A stretch of DNA of 64,000 nucleotides from Prosapia bicincta. Taxonomy: Eukaryota; Arthropoda; Insecta; Hemiptera; Cercopidae. A model generated the notes under the pieces. That model was not told the origin of the DNA and made no database searches. It worked only from the letters and a program-made list of their open reading frames with translations. How positions within the stretch are numbered: the stretch's first letter is position 1; each line of letters starts with the position of its first letter. Shown here in pieces: positions 12,244 to 24,777 of this stretch. The position numbers and the translations under genes were made by a program. Where the stretch lies: contig JBAIZL010000005.1 in the NCBI GenBank assembly GCA_036971475.1, positions 234,652,369-234,716,368 of the forward strand, given 5' to 3'.

Positions 12244-12720
12244 TTGGCACCTGCTAGGCATTACCTTATTCCCACATTGAGATTAAGGTTTATTAACAGG
12301 CCCTTATTTATAAACCGTTTACAAAGGCTTGAAATCAATAGTTTATGGATAATATTTGACAGACATTATCAACTCTATTTTGTTATTGTTTTTATAAAAT
12401 ATCTAACAATACATTCTAAACAAGAAGCAAGATATTTAAAGTGTCTAAACCATAAAAAGTGGTCAAATCTTTTATTAAAAATCGTCATACAAAGAAACCA
12501 TCACTTAACGACTCACGCTTTTATAAAGTAACTCTTCAGGAGCTACCACACTATGTTATACCATATAACTGAACTGCTCTATTAAAATGTAACTACAAAA
12601 TATCTGGTCAGAATAAATTTCCTTGCAAACAAAATAAATTTCTTAATGTAAATGAAGCCATCTGAAGTAAAGCATTTGATGTCTGTCTATGCATTAACTG
12701 ACATCGGGTCAGTTATAAAA
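12244..12720 (+). pseudogene. Decayed coding segment of unknown family
   Basis: A 95-codon frame from 12244 contains LQRLEINSLWIIFDRHYQLY and KCLNHKKWSNLLLK. One frameshift later it continues NRHTKKPSLNDSRFYKVTLQ, then ELPHYVIPYN before a stop, and further coherent residues (KCNYKISGQNKFPCKQNKFL). Amino-acid composition looks protein-like over about 150 residues and is unlike the surrounding AT-rich noise. It lies about 700 bp upstream of a PLE C-terminal fragment on the same strand. It could be an N-terminal part of the same element or an unrelated retroposed gene. I do not recognise the family. Confidence 0.35.
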
Positions 12721-12949
12721 TATGCTTAAGATAAAAAAAAATTTATTTCTTTTTCCTATGTATTGCATGTTTTTACTTAAATGTGTTTTTTTGTATTTAA
12801 TACTGTATTTAAAAGAGCAACAAAGTATCCAGTTTGGTTATACAAAAAGTAATATTAATAGCTAAGTGAGTAACTTATTGCCGCATTCTATTATAGCATT
12901 ATCAATGTTATTATTTTGTCTATAGCAGTATCAACATTAACTTGATATC

Positions 12950-13006
12950 CACAACACCTCAACTTATTCACAACACCTCAACTTATTCACAATACCTCAA
13001 ACCACC
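12950..13006 (+). repeat. 20-bp tandem repeat, about 3 copies
   Basis: The unit cacaacacctcaacttattc is repeated nearly exactly; the third copy has acaatacctcaa. It abuts the start of the PLE fragment. Confidence 0.85.
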
Positions 13007-13019
13007 CTATCCAACACAA

Positions 13020-13815
13020 ACACACTGCCTTCAGATCCATGCTCCATATACTTAAAAAAGTTCCAATGACCACAGAAAACATAAACAAAGAACTAGACAC
13101 AATTAAATATTTAGTATACACAGGAAACATAAACAAAGAGCTGGACACAAACAAATATTTAGTATTTACAAATAGATACAACACCACAATAATAGACAAA
13201 CTATGGTACAAAATACAAAAAACGCTAAAATTAACACTACAGACTGGAAAACAAATACATCACATTACCATACATAAACAAAACAACAAACAAAATAGCC
13301 CACAAATTTCAAAAAACAGGATACAAAATAGCATATAAAACTAATAACAAGTTACAATACAAAGTACAACATGACACCAACAGATAAACTACAAGCACCA
13401 GGCATATACAAACTAAACTGCGACAAATGTAACAAATTCTACATTGGACAAACAGGTCGCAGCTTTAAACAGAGAGTCGAGGAACACATACAGAACAACA
13501 ACTCAAAATTTTACAACCACATAAAGGAAACAGGACACAAATAAACAGATATTTACCATAACCTAGAAATCCTACACATCAACAAAAAAGGGCCACATCT
13601 CAACACACTAGAGCAATATGAAATTTACAGACACGAAAACAGAAAGTACAAACATATTAAACGAACAAACACAATACAAATCACACAAACTCTTTGATAC
13701 TATCGAAAACCTGCCTATATAACCGTTACTGGTTGACTCGACATCTCCAAGCAGAAGACACTGTTGAAGATTGCCACGTAGCGATCAAAAACGCTATGTC
13801 TCAGTAAGTTTTAAC
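13020..13815 (+). pseudogene. Penelope-like element fragment with GIY-YIG domain and hammerhead-like tail
   Basis: A degenerate linker region (13039-13400, frameshifted) leads into an open stretch from 13401. GIYKLNCDKCNKFYIGQTGR, then SFKQRVEEH and NHIKETGHK, ends with a stop at 13542. GIY, YIGQTGR and the E-E-H of the GIY-YIG nuclease are all present, including the cysteine pair C-x-x-C typical of PLEs. Beyond the stop the frame resumes as LEQYEIYRHENRKYK. At 13761-13805 the tail carries ttgaagattgccacgtagcg, then acgctatgtc, a decayed hammerhead-like fold. The R1 terminal repeat follows at 13831. The RT domain is missing. Confidence 0.82.
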
Positions 13816-13830
13816 AAATTTACAAAATTT

Positions 13831-13890
13831 AAGGTTCGGATAGTCATAAACTATTGTTTAAGTGATTAATTAAGATTCACCAAACGTAAT
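13831..13890 (+). repeat. Dispersed repeat R1 (PLE 3' flank), copy 2
   Basis: Carries aaggttcggatagtcataaa and agtgattaattaagattcac with caaacgtaat, about 90 percent like the copy at 9541-9600. Its place behind the GIY-YIG frame and ribozyme-like tail identifies R1 as a PLE terminus. Confidence 0.75.
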
Positions 13891-16800
13891 GGACTACATA
13901 ATTGAAGAATTAACTAGACAGTTCGTTAAATAGGGATATAATAATTTCATGTACTATTAAAAAGTGTTCTGATTTGTAGAGAAACAGTTTGTTTGTACAG
14001 TTTATCTGTGTTTGTACATTGAGGTTACGTTTGTATTTTTTTCCAAATATTACCACTTTTATTTAACAATTGAAATAATTTTGTTTATTGTTTAGACATT
14101 TTTTGAGAAATATATGTGAAAACAAAAAAAATTGGAGTTGGTCCAATCTGTCAATTATTACTACGAAATATTTTTCATATTTTATAATAATCCACTTAAA
14201 TCTTATAAGTGGAAAAACAATTGAATGTTTGTTAATTTGTTCTTAAGTACTTTATTTCTATCATGATGAATATAAACTTTTGTTAGACAGTCTGCAAGAC
14301 TCATAATAAAAGAAAAAAATAGGCTAAATCTACTACATATTATTTATTAAATTTTGTATGTGTTCTGTTAATTTGATGAATTTCAATAAACTGCACAGTA
14401 ATTATCCATTATTCGTACGGATATAATATTGCAATAAAAATATCATTGCACTCACAAATTTTTATATTAAGAAAAACGACGATTGATATTTGAGTCAGTT
14501 ATCATTTATTTTCAATTAAACAGTGATATTTGGTCAGCTAATGTGGTATCTTCTTCAACCGCTTATTAAACTTACAGCATAAAAAATAAACATTGACAAT
14601 GTTATTGTCAATATTTACTTAGTAAGTATTATGACCTGAAGAATCTCTTTTGGGTGTCAGCGTCAAGTATTAATTTTTTTCCTTTGTTGCTGAATACTTT
14701 CTACATAATATAACAATTTATTGGAATTTGAGTTATGTGGCTATAACTGATAAATACCAATAATACTATACTAAAAGCTATGGTAGTATAGTTAGAGTAT
14801 GTTGTTTAGCTATCATCTAAATTATTATTTGTGAAGCATGTATATATGCATTTTGACCTTCCTTGTGTTAATTTTTTAAATATTTTGTTAGCATGTTTCA
14901 ATATATTATTTGTGTTCTAAGTATGTTTTATCATCTTCAGTTATAATATGTATTTTTGATATGTACTTAAGAACAATAAAAATTTCAACTATCGTTTGTA
15001 CTGGATGTAAGCCTTACAAACAATATACAAAACATTCTTGATGAAACTTATTCCTTTGTCTCTGTAGATAGGTGATAAAATCTCGGAAATTATATTATTT
15101 TATATCATGAACATCATTAGCCAAAAACATGTGGGGGGGGGGATATATCTACACATATAGATTTAATTGATACACTCATTGGTGTAAGTTATTTTGCAAA
15201 ATTTTACATCTTATATTGGAAATAAGTTTATGTTATTAATAAAATAAATTTAGTACTTGAGTAGTTTTATGTATTCAGGTATGTTTCCTGGAGCAAAAGA
15301 AACATATCAACTATTTTTTTTATTGATCAAAATATTAATAATTATAGATAACTGATAGCAAATAACTTTATTCCAAAATTAATTTCTTCTCACTTTGATT
15401 TAAGATGCATAGAATTCACTTTTTGATGGTTTAAGTCTACCTCAACTATTTTTAAGTTCAAGTATCTACTTTTCGTATGAGACTCATAAACTAACATTGG
15501 TCCGGTTTGTGGAAAAATTTTATTTTCTTCTAAACAAGCTGAATGGATGGTCTTCGCCAATCTTTTCAAAATTAATTAGCTTAAGCAAGTTTAATGTTTA
15601 AAACTCTCGAATATTTTGGGAAGGGTTCTAGCATACAGATATCTACTATAAATACATATGTTATACATATGTATTTGGCATGGGGACTGGTTCTTTTTCT
15701 GGTTCAAGTTCTGTGTTACTGTCTCTATCTTTTTCCACATGAACTGAGCTTAAAATTGTCTTGTCTGAAACTCTTTGAGTTATAGCCACAGAGGCATCAA
15801 CATCTTAAAAATCCTGCAGCTCGTCCAATCCATAGGTTGTAACTATTTATTGTTAATAGATTTTATTTATTCTTCATTATTAGCAGGTTTTGATTGTTGT
15901 AGTGATAAATGAATGAGTGAGTATTAGAAATTTCTAGAATTAACAATTTGATTGTATTAACTTATCAAGTTTTATACAGAATACAAATGATAAAATAATA
16001 AACAATACTAAATATCTTAGTTATTTATTTATACGAGCTTATTGAGTCTCTTTCTCAGGTTAAAATAATAATAAACAAAGTTATTAGTGTTATAGGATAT
16101 AGTTCCTAAGTCTATACTGATAAAATATGGTTAGTTAATTATATTGTATATAAATAAAAAATATACTAACTAAATTATTTCAATTAACTATAAACACATT
16201 CTTAATTATGATAGTAGATAGCAAACATTGTTTTTGTCCAATACAAATATATTCTGCTTAGAAACTCTGATTCACTGAAAGTCATATTTAAGAACTCTCA
16301 TTAATTAAAAAAAGTTTAACATATTTATTGGTTCAAATTAAACTTAAGATTCTTTATCATTGGTTGTACTAATAGGGTTTATTTCTGGTAAGAGTGATTG
16401 ACTAAGTAATTAGATTTAATCTCACTCAGATTGTACAATATTACATATTGTCCAAACCAAACACTGATTACTAAAACATAGATTACCACAAGCTCTATTA
16501 AAATAATATACAGTCCCCTCAATAAATTAATACAATTAATAAAATGTACAAAAAGGCTTTAAAAATGCGAATCTGCGAATGAGTATAGATATACAGTATA
16601 AACTTTAAAATAATATAACTACAAATAGGCCTAAATCAAATTAAAAAAATATATTATCATTGTATATTAATTAATTATTAACAGTATAGTGCAGTGAAAT
16701 ATAAAAATAGAATTATTATTTAAAAATGGAAAGATTAGACCTTTCTAAAGATGGCAAAAAATATCAAGTAAGTTTTTTGTTTATGTTAATTTATTGTGTA

Positions 16801-18637
16801 TAGGATAACTGTGTAGGAGAGAGGAAATAGTGGTACTATTTACAATTACAATTGTGTGTATGTAAGATTTTCTGTCTTAGTAAACAGTTTTGAAGTATTT
16901 GGCACTGAGTAAAAAAATTACAAATGATAAAGAAATTAATTTATTGTAATGAAAATTTGCTTTATAGGCCTAAAATTTAAAATAGTTGTCGATTCAAATT
17001 GGGGTAAATTATGAAATATGTCATTTCGAGCCAGTAATTTTTAAGAAAAAATATTTGTTAATGCTTATTTATTTACAATACTTTGTCTTAGTCAAAAGAA
17101 CCTAAATAGTTGTTTATGATGTATAGATAAAATCCTTGGTGAATATTTAACATTATTAAACCAAAGTGCATTAGTAATCTTACATTAAACCAAACTCTAT
17201 TTAATAATAACCACTACAGTTAATATACTTTAATATTATCTAATATTTTAGTTCAACAATACTATAAAAGTGTTTGAAAGTAACAATATAACATTTGGGA
17301 TTTTGTTCTGGTGATATATGTATATTTGGAAATATTTTTTATTGTGAACAGTTTTGCTTAACAAATCTCAAGGAAGATACATTTTTCAGACAGTTATTTA
17401 AAATTTAGTTTCCCATATTAGTTTTTGTAATTAAAGGAGTGGCTTAAAACATATCAAAATCTCAATTCCCTTTTTTAGAATACTTTATGAAAAATTAAAT
17501 TTATATATTTCTCCAAACTACACAAATAAAACATTAGTTTAAAAAGGCGTAGGAATAGAAGTAAAATTCAATGAGCAGAGAGGCAAAATTACAAACAATA
17601 ATAATCCCAGATTGCTTTGTAATTACTTGTTCATCAAAGTAAAGCATTTAATCGTATATAACTTTGTAAATTAGTTACTTTGTTATTATTCCTTAATTAT
17701 GGACTTGGATATATTGTTGTATTAAAGCTATAGAATTACTATATACAGTAATTTGTCGTCTACACTGATAGGTGATATGTTTATATTTAAATACAATAAA
17801 ATAACTGCTTGCAAAACTTATAGTTGTGGTCAATTTATAAAAAAGTTACTAAAGAACCAAACACTGATAAAGAACTCTTTGAGTGATTTATGTCTCAATA
17901 AATTTGTCAAAAATTTACTTATATTTTATATTGCCCAAGTCATTAATGTAGTAATTTCAAATGTAAAAGTATTTACATATGCTACTTGAAAACTCTGTCA
18001 GCCCACTATTTTCTTCTCCTTTTTATAAAGCTCTGATCAGACTTTCTTCTAAAACTAAAGAGCACCTACCATGGCTATTGAATAATTTTAGACTGCCTCC
18101 TAGGTGTACTAAGGGGTTGAGGGTGATCCAATTGGTCAAGATCTCAAATTCTGAATAATTTTCCTCTTTTACAGAAACCTCTTTGAGATTTTACTTGTCT
18201 TATGTTTGTCCTGGTTGCCACATTATCATCCATATAAATAAAGTTATGTAATTCTCCTGGACTTAAATAGTTGATAGGAAGGTCAGACTACTTGTGTGCG
18301 TCAAGCAGCCAGAGGCAAGTCGTTTCTAGTTTCCAACCAAACTGCATGTCTAATTGAATGAATGTTGTATAGTTTTGGTTTTGGTTTGTATTTTCTGGTC
18401 TTGTTTATGATGTTAATAGCATTGAACATTTTGATTTTCAAACTGCAATAGCAGTAAACAAGTTCTATTAATGATAACTATCTGTAATCTCTTGTTAAAC
18501 TATTAATAATACTCAAACTCAATGGATAGAGGAAGTTTGTAGGATTAATTTGTAAAAGCATAGCTGTTTTTTTCAAAGGTAGTAACTTGTGGGGGATAGT
18601 TATCAACCAGACTCAAGGAAAATTTTATTCTGCATCT

Positions 18638-18730
18638 TTCCCTTGGTTCAGTTTCTTATTCTCCTTGGTTCAGCATCTTATTCTCTTTGGTTCAGCATCT
18701 TATTCTCTTTGATTCAGCATCTTATTTTCT
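18638..18730 (+). repeat. About 23-bp tandem repeat, 4 copies
   Basis: The unit ttctctttggttcagcatct (then tat) is repeated four times with small changes. It is intronic, with no coding sense. Confidence 0.85.
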
Positions 18731-19548
18731 AACATATTCTTCGAAAAGTTGTGATTTGATTTGTTGAGATTTGTCTGCTCCTTAAATAGTGACAGACATT
18801 TGGGGGTTTTTTAAACAATGCAGGTATTTGGACTTGTCAATCTCTCGTAGTCTCCTATTTAATTGAGTCTCTAATAATATTTTTTTAAATAACTTTCCAC
18901 CAAAGCACTTTTCTGTTAACATTTTTGTCTTATCAGCATTGTACACAACTTGCACACAATGCTCTTTATTCTCTTGGGTCAGGTGTAACCAAAGTAGTGT
19001 GTGTTTCTATTTAGACTTTCCATAAAGAAGAATAAAAGAGCCAGAGGGACAACTAGGTATAACCAACAATATTTCTTCAATAGAGTTGTACTGTTATTCT
19101 TTTCAACTACCTATTTTTAATATTATAAACTACCCTATATTTATTTAGGTAAAAGGATTAAATAAGTTACTTTCTAGCAAATTCATAACAATTCTGATTC
19201 ATTTCATTGATTTAGAGAGGTTGTCTTTATGAGGAAAATCGTTAGAGAGAGAAACTTCTGCAGGCCTAAAACAAAGTGTTAAGTAAAATTAATACTATAT
19301 TAAAAATTAAATATAAACTAACACTAATTTATTGCAATAAAAACATTAACGAAGTAAATGAAAAAGAATAAATAAGCTTAATGAGACTAAACATATTACT
19401 GATTTTTTTGTTTGTTGACATAATTCGGATTTTTCTTTTATGGTGATTCCATGAGCAAATATTAGCCATTAACTTTTTACTTTTTCATTGTTTACCAGCT
19501 AATTATGTAATTCATGAATTACTTTGTTGACTGTAGGTACTTTGATCT

Positions 19549-19550
<2 letters not shown>

Positions 19551-19588
<38 letters not shown>
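19551..19588. repeat. (TA)n microsatellite
   Basis: TA run directly joined to the left arm of the 19588-19852 palindrome. Confidence 0.95.
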
Positions 19589-19593
<5 letters not shown>

Positions 19594-19852
19594 ATGAATA
19601 GTTACTATCTGGAGTACATCCGATCATTCTGCAGTCCATAAATTCGCAGTTCCGATGTTTCGCTAGAATCTCATCTAGCATTGACGAGGTGAACCCAACA
19701 ACAGTAGAAGAGCGAGTAGAACAGTCTCGCTCTTCTACTGTTGTTGGGTTCACCTCGTCAATGCTAGATGAGATTCTATCTAAACGTCGGAACTGTGAAT
19801 TTATGGACTGCAGAATGAACGGATGTACTCCAGATAGTAACTATTCATCATA
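19588..19852. repeat. Near-perfect 265-bp palindrome of Penelope-like ends
   Basis: The left arm (19588-19716) and right arm (19727-19852) are almost identical inverted copies around a 10-base spacer. Each arm translates in one direction as MNPTTVEERVEQSRSSTVVG, then MLDEIL(A/S)K(R/H)RNCEF and CTPDSNYSS. The shared peptide explains the two mirrored ORFs in opposite strands. The plus-strand right arm has gatgagattctatctaaacg and then tcggaac, a changed form of GAUGAG-stem-CGAAACGUC seen in PLE hammerheads. Imperfect inverted copies of the same arm lie at 1667-1857, and its outer end also precedes the GIY-YIG fragment at 4909. The exact symmetry suggests a fairly recent event. Confidence 0.85.
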
Positions 19853-21239
19853 TTTTTCCATCCGTGAAGGAATACGTATCAGCATATATATATTTCTTTG
19901 AAGTAGGTTCTTCTAATCAAAAGTTTAATGTAACAATAAGCAACGTAATTTGTTCTGGGTACTAATTTTTCAGTTTAACTAATTTGAAAATAGTTAGAAT
20001 TTTAAGGAACACAAATTTAAAAATCTTCTTGATAAATTTAACTAATATTTTTAAACTTATATACAAATTTGATCTTAAATTGAAGTGGAAAAATTACATA
20101 ATTTAGAATATCCTTAAAGTAGAGAAAACTGTCTTAACTATAAAGCTTTTAAATATTGTAGACCTGCAGCAAACTGACCAACTACGAGTATGTAAGTTAT
20201 TAATGTTTGGTAATAAGTTTTTAAATTTTGTTAAACTCTGCTTTTTATTGTGATCATTTTTTGCTTTAGCTTAGTGTGAATGGCATGTGTGTTTTCAATT
20301 TACATCCCCATCTCTTTTTTAAAAATTGTGTTGTGTCAGTAATAACTTTTGTGTCACAAAAAGGTTTCGTTTATGTCTGAATGAGGGCAAAACTTACTAT
20401 AATGTACTTGTTTGTTAATTTCAATTCATTTTGAAGTTATGAATGAGAGCATGAATTCTGCCCCTGATAATTGTGAAAGTCAGTAACAAAAGGTGGAGGT
20501 AGGGGGCCTGGTAAAGGTGCAGCCCGTTTCATCTTCTAAACGTTCCAGGAAAAGAGACGAAAAGAGGGAAAAGGGGAAAAAGTCTACGAGAACTGAGCTG
20601 CTATAGTGGACCAAGCAAAGGTACTCCTTTTCATATTATTTTAAAGCTATTAAAAACTAAGCATGTTAGCAAATTAATACAAATATTTGTTATTTGCTGC
20701 TTCATATTTGAGTCAAAACAGCTACGTGAGTCACACACATTAATTTTGATCAGGTTTCATTAGCTATCCACAACTGTGTTTATAACATGTATTGTAAATT
20801 CTGTACACTTATCAATAGGTAATAATATAAAATGAGTTGAGTTGAACATCATACGTAAGCAAAAATCTCTGTCCTTTCTCTAGATTTTATTCATATTTTG
20901 ATGTTTGAGTTGTCACTACTGAATGCATTTTTATGAATGAAGGTCAAGCAAGTTTATAAGTTTCAATATACCTAAGCAACTTGACTACCATAAGTGTCAT
21001 TGTAAAAGAAAAAATTCTTGCCACTTCACTTCAATGAATGAGTGTAGATAAAGAACTATTCTGAACCAGTTACATTGGTGGGGCTCATGACAAGGGGTCT
21101 CCCCAGATTTCAGGGGATTTCAGGAAATCTCAAAGATTTCCCCAGAGGTGCGGAGACAATTTTGAAATTTGATACCCATTTAACTCATTTTACATTCTAA
21201 GCACCTACAACTTTTATTAAGTTTTACTTTTAAAAGTAT

Positions 21240-21545
21240 ATTAGGCCACCGTGTATGCGCATCAAAGGATCTATAAATGGAAACATTGTGAGAACATTAC
21301 AAATAGGCATACAATGCTGCTTCCTAAATCATATAGAATTGTAGTAGCAGCACTGATTAGTCATTTCTCAGCGCATGCGCATGACTACGGGACTCCATCC
21401 CAGGCCACCCGTAACACACGCGTTGAGTGACGTCACCGCACGGTTTTGGCTGTTTCAGCTTATTCCACGCACACTCAATGCACTAGTCTCTGCTGTGAGC
21501 CCCGCGCAGAGCTTGCGGCTAATTTCGTGCTTCAACTGCTAAATA
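21240..21545. promoter_or_regulatory. CpG-rich patch with CRE and NRF-1-like sites in intron 1
   Basis: A locally GC- and CpG-rich block in AT-rich intron DNA. It contains the palindrome gcgcatgcgc (21371-21380, NRF-1-like) and tgacgtca (21428-21435, a full cAMP-response element), followed by cgcacgg and ccccgcgcagagc. This mix resembles a promoter of a housekeeping transcript or the promoter end of a mobile element. I find no first exon attached to it. The function is inferred from motifs only. Confidence 0.35.
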
Positions 21546-21959
21546 TTTTATGGTTTTAACATTGCTTAAATAATTCTAAGCTCTTCTTAACCTAATTTAA
21601 GACAAATGAATATTAAATAAAAATTAGTTTTTGTAATTGGGAGGGTCTTAAGGGTAAAAATTAATAAGAATATTTCGTCATATATTCTGACAGAGACTGA
21701 GGCATTCTGAAAACATTTATCTTTGAATCTACAAACCAATCATTTTTATTCCTTTCAACACTTGGCTTTACTTTATATTTATGTATTTGGGGAATTTTTT
21801 TAATGTAAATAGAAATAAACTGCTGCATATATTTTGCTAAGTAACAAGAGTTTAAAAGTTCTTTTATTTTGCCAGACTATATGAAAACCCATTAATAAAC
21901 ATTTGGGTTTATGTACAGTAACAATTGGCAATCACAAGTAGTTTAAAAGATTATTGTGG

Positions 21960-22860
21960 AGGAACGAGGGATGACACTGGCAGACTACTGTAAGCAAAAA
22001 GTGATGTTAACATTGAAAAATTCAATAACCTTGTTCAACAAAATTGCTGTTTACATCAGAGCAAAGTCTGAGTTAACAGGAATTGACAAGGTAACTAAAG
22101 CAGATTCTTCTTAAAAGTTTCAACATGAACAAAGTGTGTTAAAAAAATGTTATCAAAGGGTTATATTTGAACGGTAGTACCGAAGAATGGTTTGTTTTGA
22201 CATCCTAGAAAACATAGAAAGTGATTCTACCTTTGAAGAAAATATTATTGCTTGCTAAAAATTGTGGTTTTTTGCCTATGATAAAAATGATGCACTGAAA
22301 ATCCTCTCGCTCTCCATGGCAAAAAAGCACAAATGACAAAATTGAAATTCAAGGCAATGATAATTGTTTTTTAAAAATTCATATCAAATCCCAATGTGAA
22401 AAAAATGTTTTTCTCACTGTGCCCTTTTATTGGTTACCACAGAGCAAACAGTGAATCAGAATTTCTATGTTAGTGTCTTGAATACTGTACTCAAAGGTGT
22501 ATAAGAAAGAATTTATGAAAAAAACAAGTCATGGATATTCTACCAGGACAGTGCCCCAGCTCACAATGATTTTTCAGTATAGCAAAACACAACACCCTTA
22601 TCTTACACCATCCACTTTGCCGACATGAATTGGTTCACAGTTACTTTTTTTTAGATCATTAATGTCAAGTCAGTTTTGAAAAAATGAGATTTCAGCCAGT
22701 TAAAACATTAAAAGAATAAACGACGTAATGATCTGCAGAATTGCTTCGCACAGTAGACAATTTGTTGTTCATTATTCATATCACACCAGGCCAGATGAAA
22801 TTTATGGTCATTCAACTGTTGTGAATCCAGTTGAACACCTCACTGTAGAGATGGGGAACA
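21960..22860 (+). pseudogene. Decayed mariner-type transposase relic
   Basis: Scattered transposase motifs survive in different frames. Near 22255 VVFCL-like text leads to FFAYDKNDAL. At about 22520 KSWIFYQDSAPAHNDFSV is clear; it fits the second catalytic block of mariner transposases, where D is followed by S/N-A-P-A-H. The frame then stops. Further residues up to about 22800 (RNDLQNCFAQ) fit the region before the third acidic residue. Many stops and frameshifts show it is dead. Terminal inverted repeats were not found. Confidence 0.6.
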
Positions 22861-23763
22861 ATTAAGATCTGTAATATAAATATATGGTGATAGCTAATGT
22901 AGCCTGACCTAAATTTGCACTGAAGTGAACAATATTCATTAATACATTGCAGGTTTTTGATATTTCAAATCATTAAAAAATTGCACAATGAACAAATAAT
23001 TTTTAAAATTATTCATTTGTTTACAATATATGCACATTTTTAAAAAATACAGTATTTATTCATTTTAAATGAGCCCTCCAATTCATTTAAAAATGAGTCT
23101 ATAGGCCTATTGGTTATAATTGTTTTTAATTGGTTATCAATTTACAGTAATTTTCATTAATTTTTACCACGTCATATATATGTAGATTAATAAAACTACG
23201 TTTATAAAGCAAGTGTTTGTTATTTTATTGGAAAGTAAGTAATAATAAAATTAACACTATAAACTCAATAGAGTAATTACAATTTTACTTTATTATTAGT
23301 ATTCAAGAATAAATTATGAGTAAAGAAGGTGTTAGCATTGTAGAGAGATAAAGTCAAGTCAATAAGTACAGATATTGGTATAATAATAAAAAATTGCCTT
23401 AAAGTGATACTATTGTTTGTTCAGTTGAATGAACAAATTTGTTTAGTAGATAAATTTCGGGTTAAATTTTTAAAGATACACACTGAGATTAGATAAATTC
23501 AAATATTGTCCTTCTTTGTGCTAATTATAGTCACATTATTTTAATCTCAGAACTTGGTGTAGGTTATAGTTTATTTCAGTTTTGTCTTAAAAATTGTCTC
23601 ATTTGGAAAAAAAATATTCTTACAAAATGTTATAGGTTGCTATTTTAGCTATTTCTAAAATGTAAAATTCTGTTTAGTTTGTAGGACGTAAACATAAAAT
23701 AAATTTTTATAGTAATAATTATTATTCATTTTTAACTGTTAATCTTTTACTATGAAATACATA

Positions 23764-24777
23764 CAGTAGAGTCTTGATAATTCGAGATAGATGGGACCGA
23801 GACCTACTCGGATCACCAACAACTCGGATTACACGGAAATAAGTTCTTGTGCATTAGAAAAAACAGGAGTTCTTAATGAACCCTAATACTATATTTAAGA
23901 ATAGACAAAATACGTTTATAGAACTGTATTGATTACAGTACTTATGTAAATTAATGTTGCTTTGGAATACATTGCTCATCATGATGGCTACATTTTTTGG
24001 AAAAAGATATAAAGTCTCTTTTGCATTTACTTATCAAAGCAGATGTCCTAGGAGAAGCACGTCTGTTGGTGTCTGTTATTTAATACTGCAATTTCCAAGG
24101 CGGCCGTTCCTTCACTGTGACTTACTTTCCCCTTCTTGTACTGTCTTGGCCGAACCTTCATCTTTATTCTCGTCATCACTGCCTTGAGTAGTCTCTTGTA
24201 CCATTTCAATAGTCATAGTATGTGTTATTGTTACTCACTTATATTCGTCCTTACTCATCGATTGACGTACGTCCGTATCATCGACATTTTCAGAACATTT
24301 TCTTGATAAGAAATGTCAAATCTATTTCTTCTTGTGGATCAATGACATAGTCAGCAGTTTTATTATGACTCAGTACTTTATTCCATGACTTACTTAATAT
24401 TTCTTCTTTTATTTCATTCTATGATTCAGCTATCCAGTACACAACATCCTTAACTGTATTTCTTTTAGAAAGCCTACACTGCTTTCTTCCTTTTCAGTCG
24501 CTTCCAAGAGAGATTGTAAAAGGTAATGTGCATTTTGTTAATTCATTCCAGAACACCCTGATCCATCGGCTGGATTAGGCTCATAACATTTGCGGGTAGA
24601 AATAAAGCATGGATATCATAAAAGCATAGTTGATCTTCATCGAGATGTGATGGTGCTTTGTATAACAATAAATAATTTGAATTTCCTTTCAAATAGATAA
24701 AATAGTCTAAAGTAAAAATAGGCTCGAATTTAACGGAACCTCAAAAAATTGGGACTTAGATATTTGAGTCCCTACTG
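23764..24777 (-). mobile_element. pogo/Tigger-type DNA transposon remnant, 1014 bp, with TA duplications
   Basis: The ends are inverted copies: cagtagagtcttgataattc on the left and tatttgagtccctactg on the right. They are flanked by TA on both sides (23762-23763 and 24778-24779), as expected for Tc1/mariner/pogo insertion. On the minus strand, near 24600-24540, the translation MSLIQPMDQGVLE matches the DDE_1 superfamily block of Tigger/jerky transposases (S-L-I-Q-P-M-D-Q-G-V). Downstream frames are riddled with stops. Most of the transposase is missing, so it is an internally deleted dead copy. Confidence 0.82.

Noticed and set aside
12950..13006. Short direct repeats as a CRISPR array
   Set aside because: The 20-bp units are contiguous with no spacers, in a eukaryotic context.
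16726..16767. ATG-led mini exon MERLDLSKDGKKYQ with a good gtaagt donor, a possible alternative first exon of INPP4
   Set aside because: It ends in phase 0, whereas exon 2 needs phase 1. Joining them gives a stop within three codons.
19499..19753. 84-codon minus-strand ORF and its plus-strand mirror at 19689-19901 as genes
   Set aside because: They are the two arms of a palindrome of repeat origin, partly running into (TA)n.
20440..20620. Lysine-rich frame (SSSKRSRKRDEKREKGKK) as an exon
   Set aside because: Low-complexity, bounded by stops, no phase-compatible splice sites with INPP4 exons.
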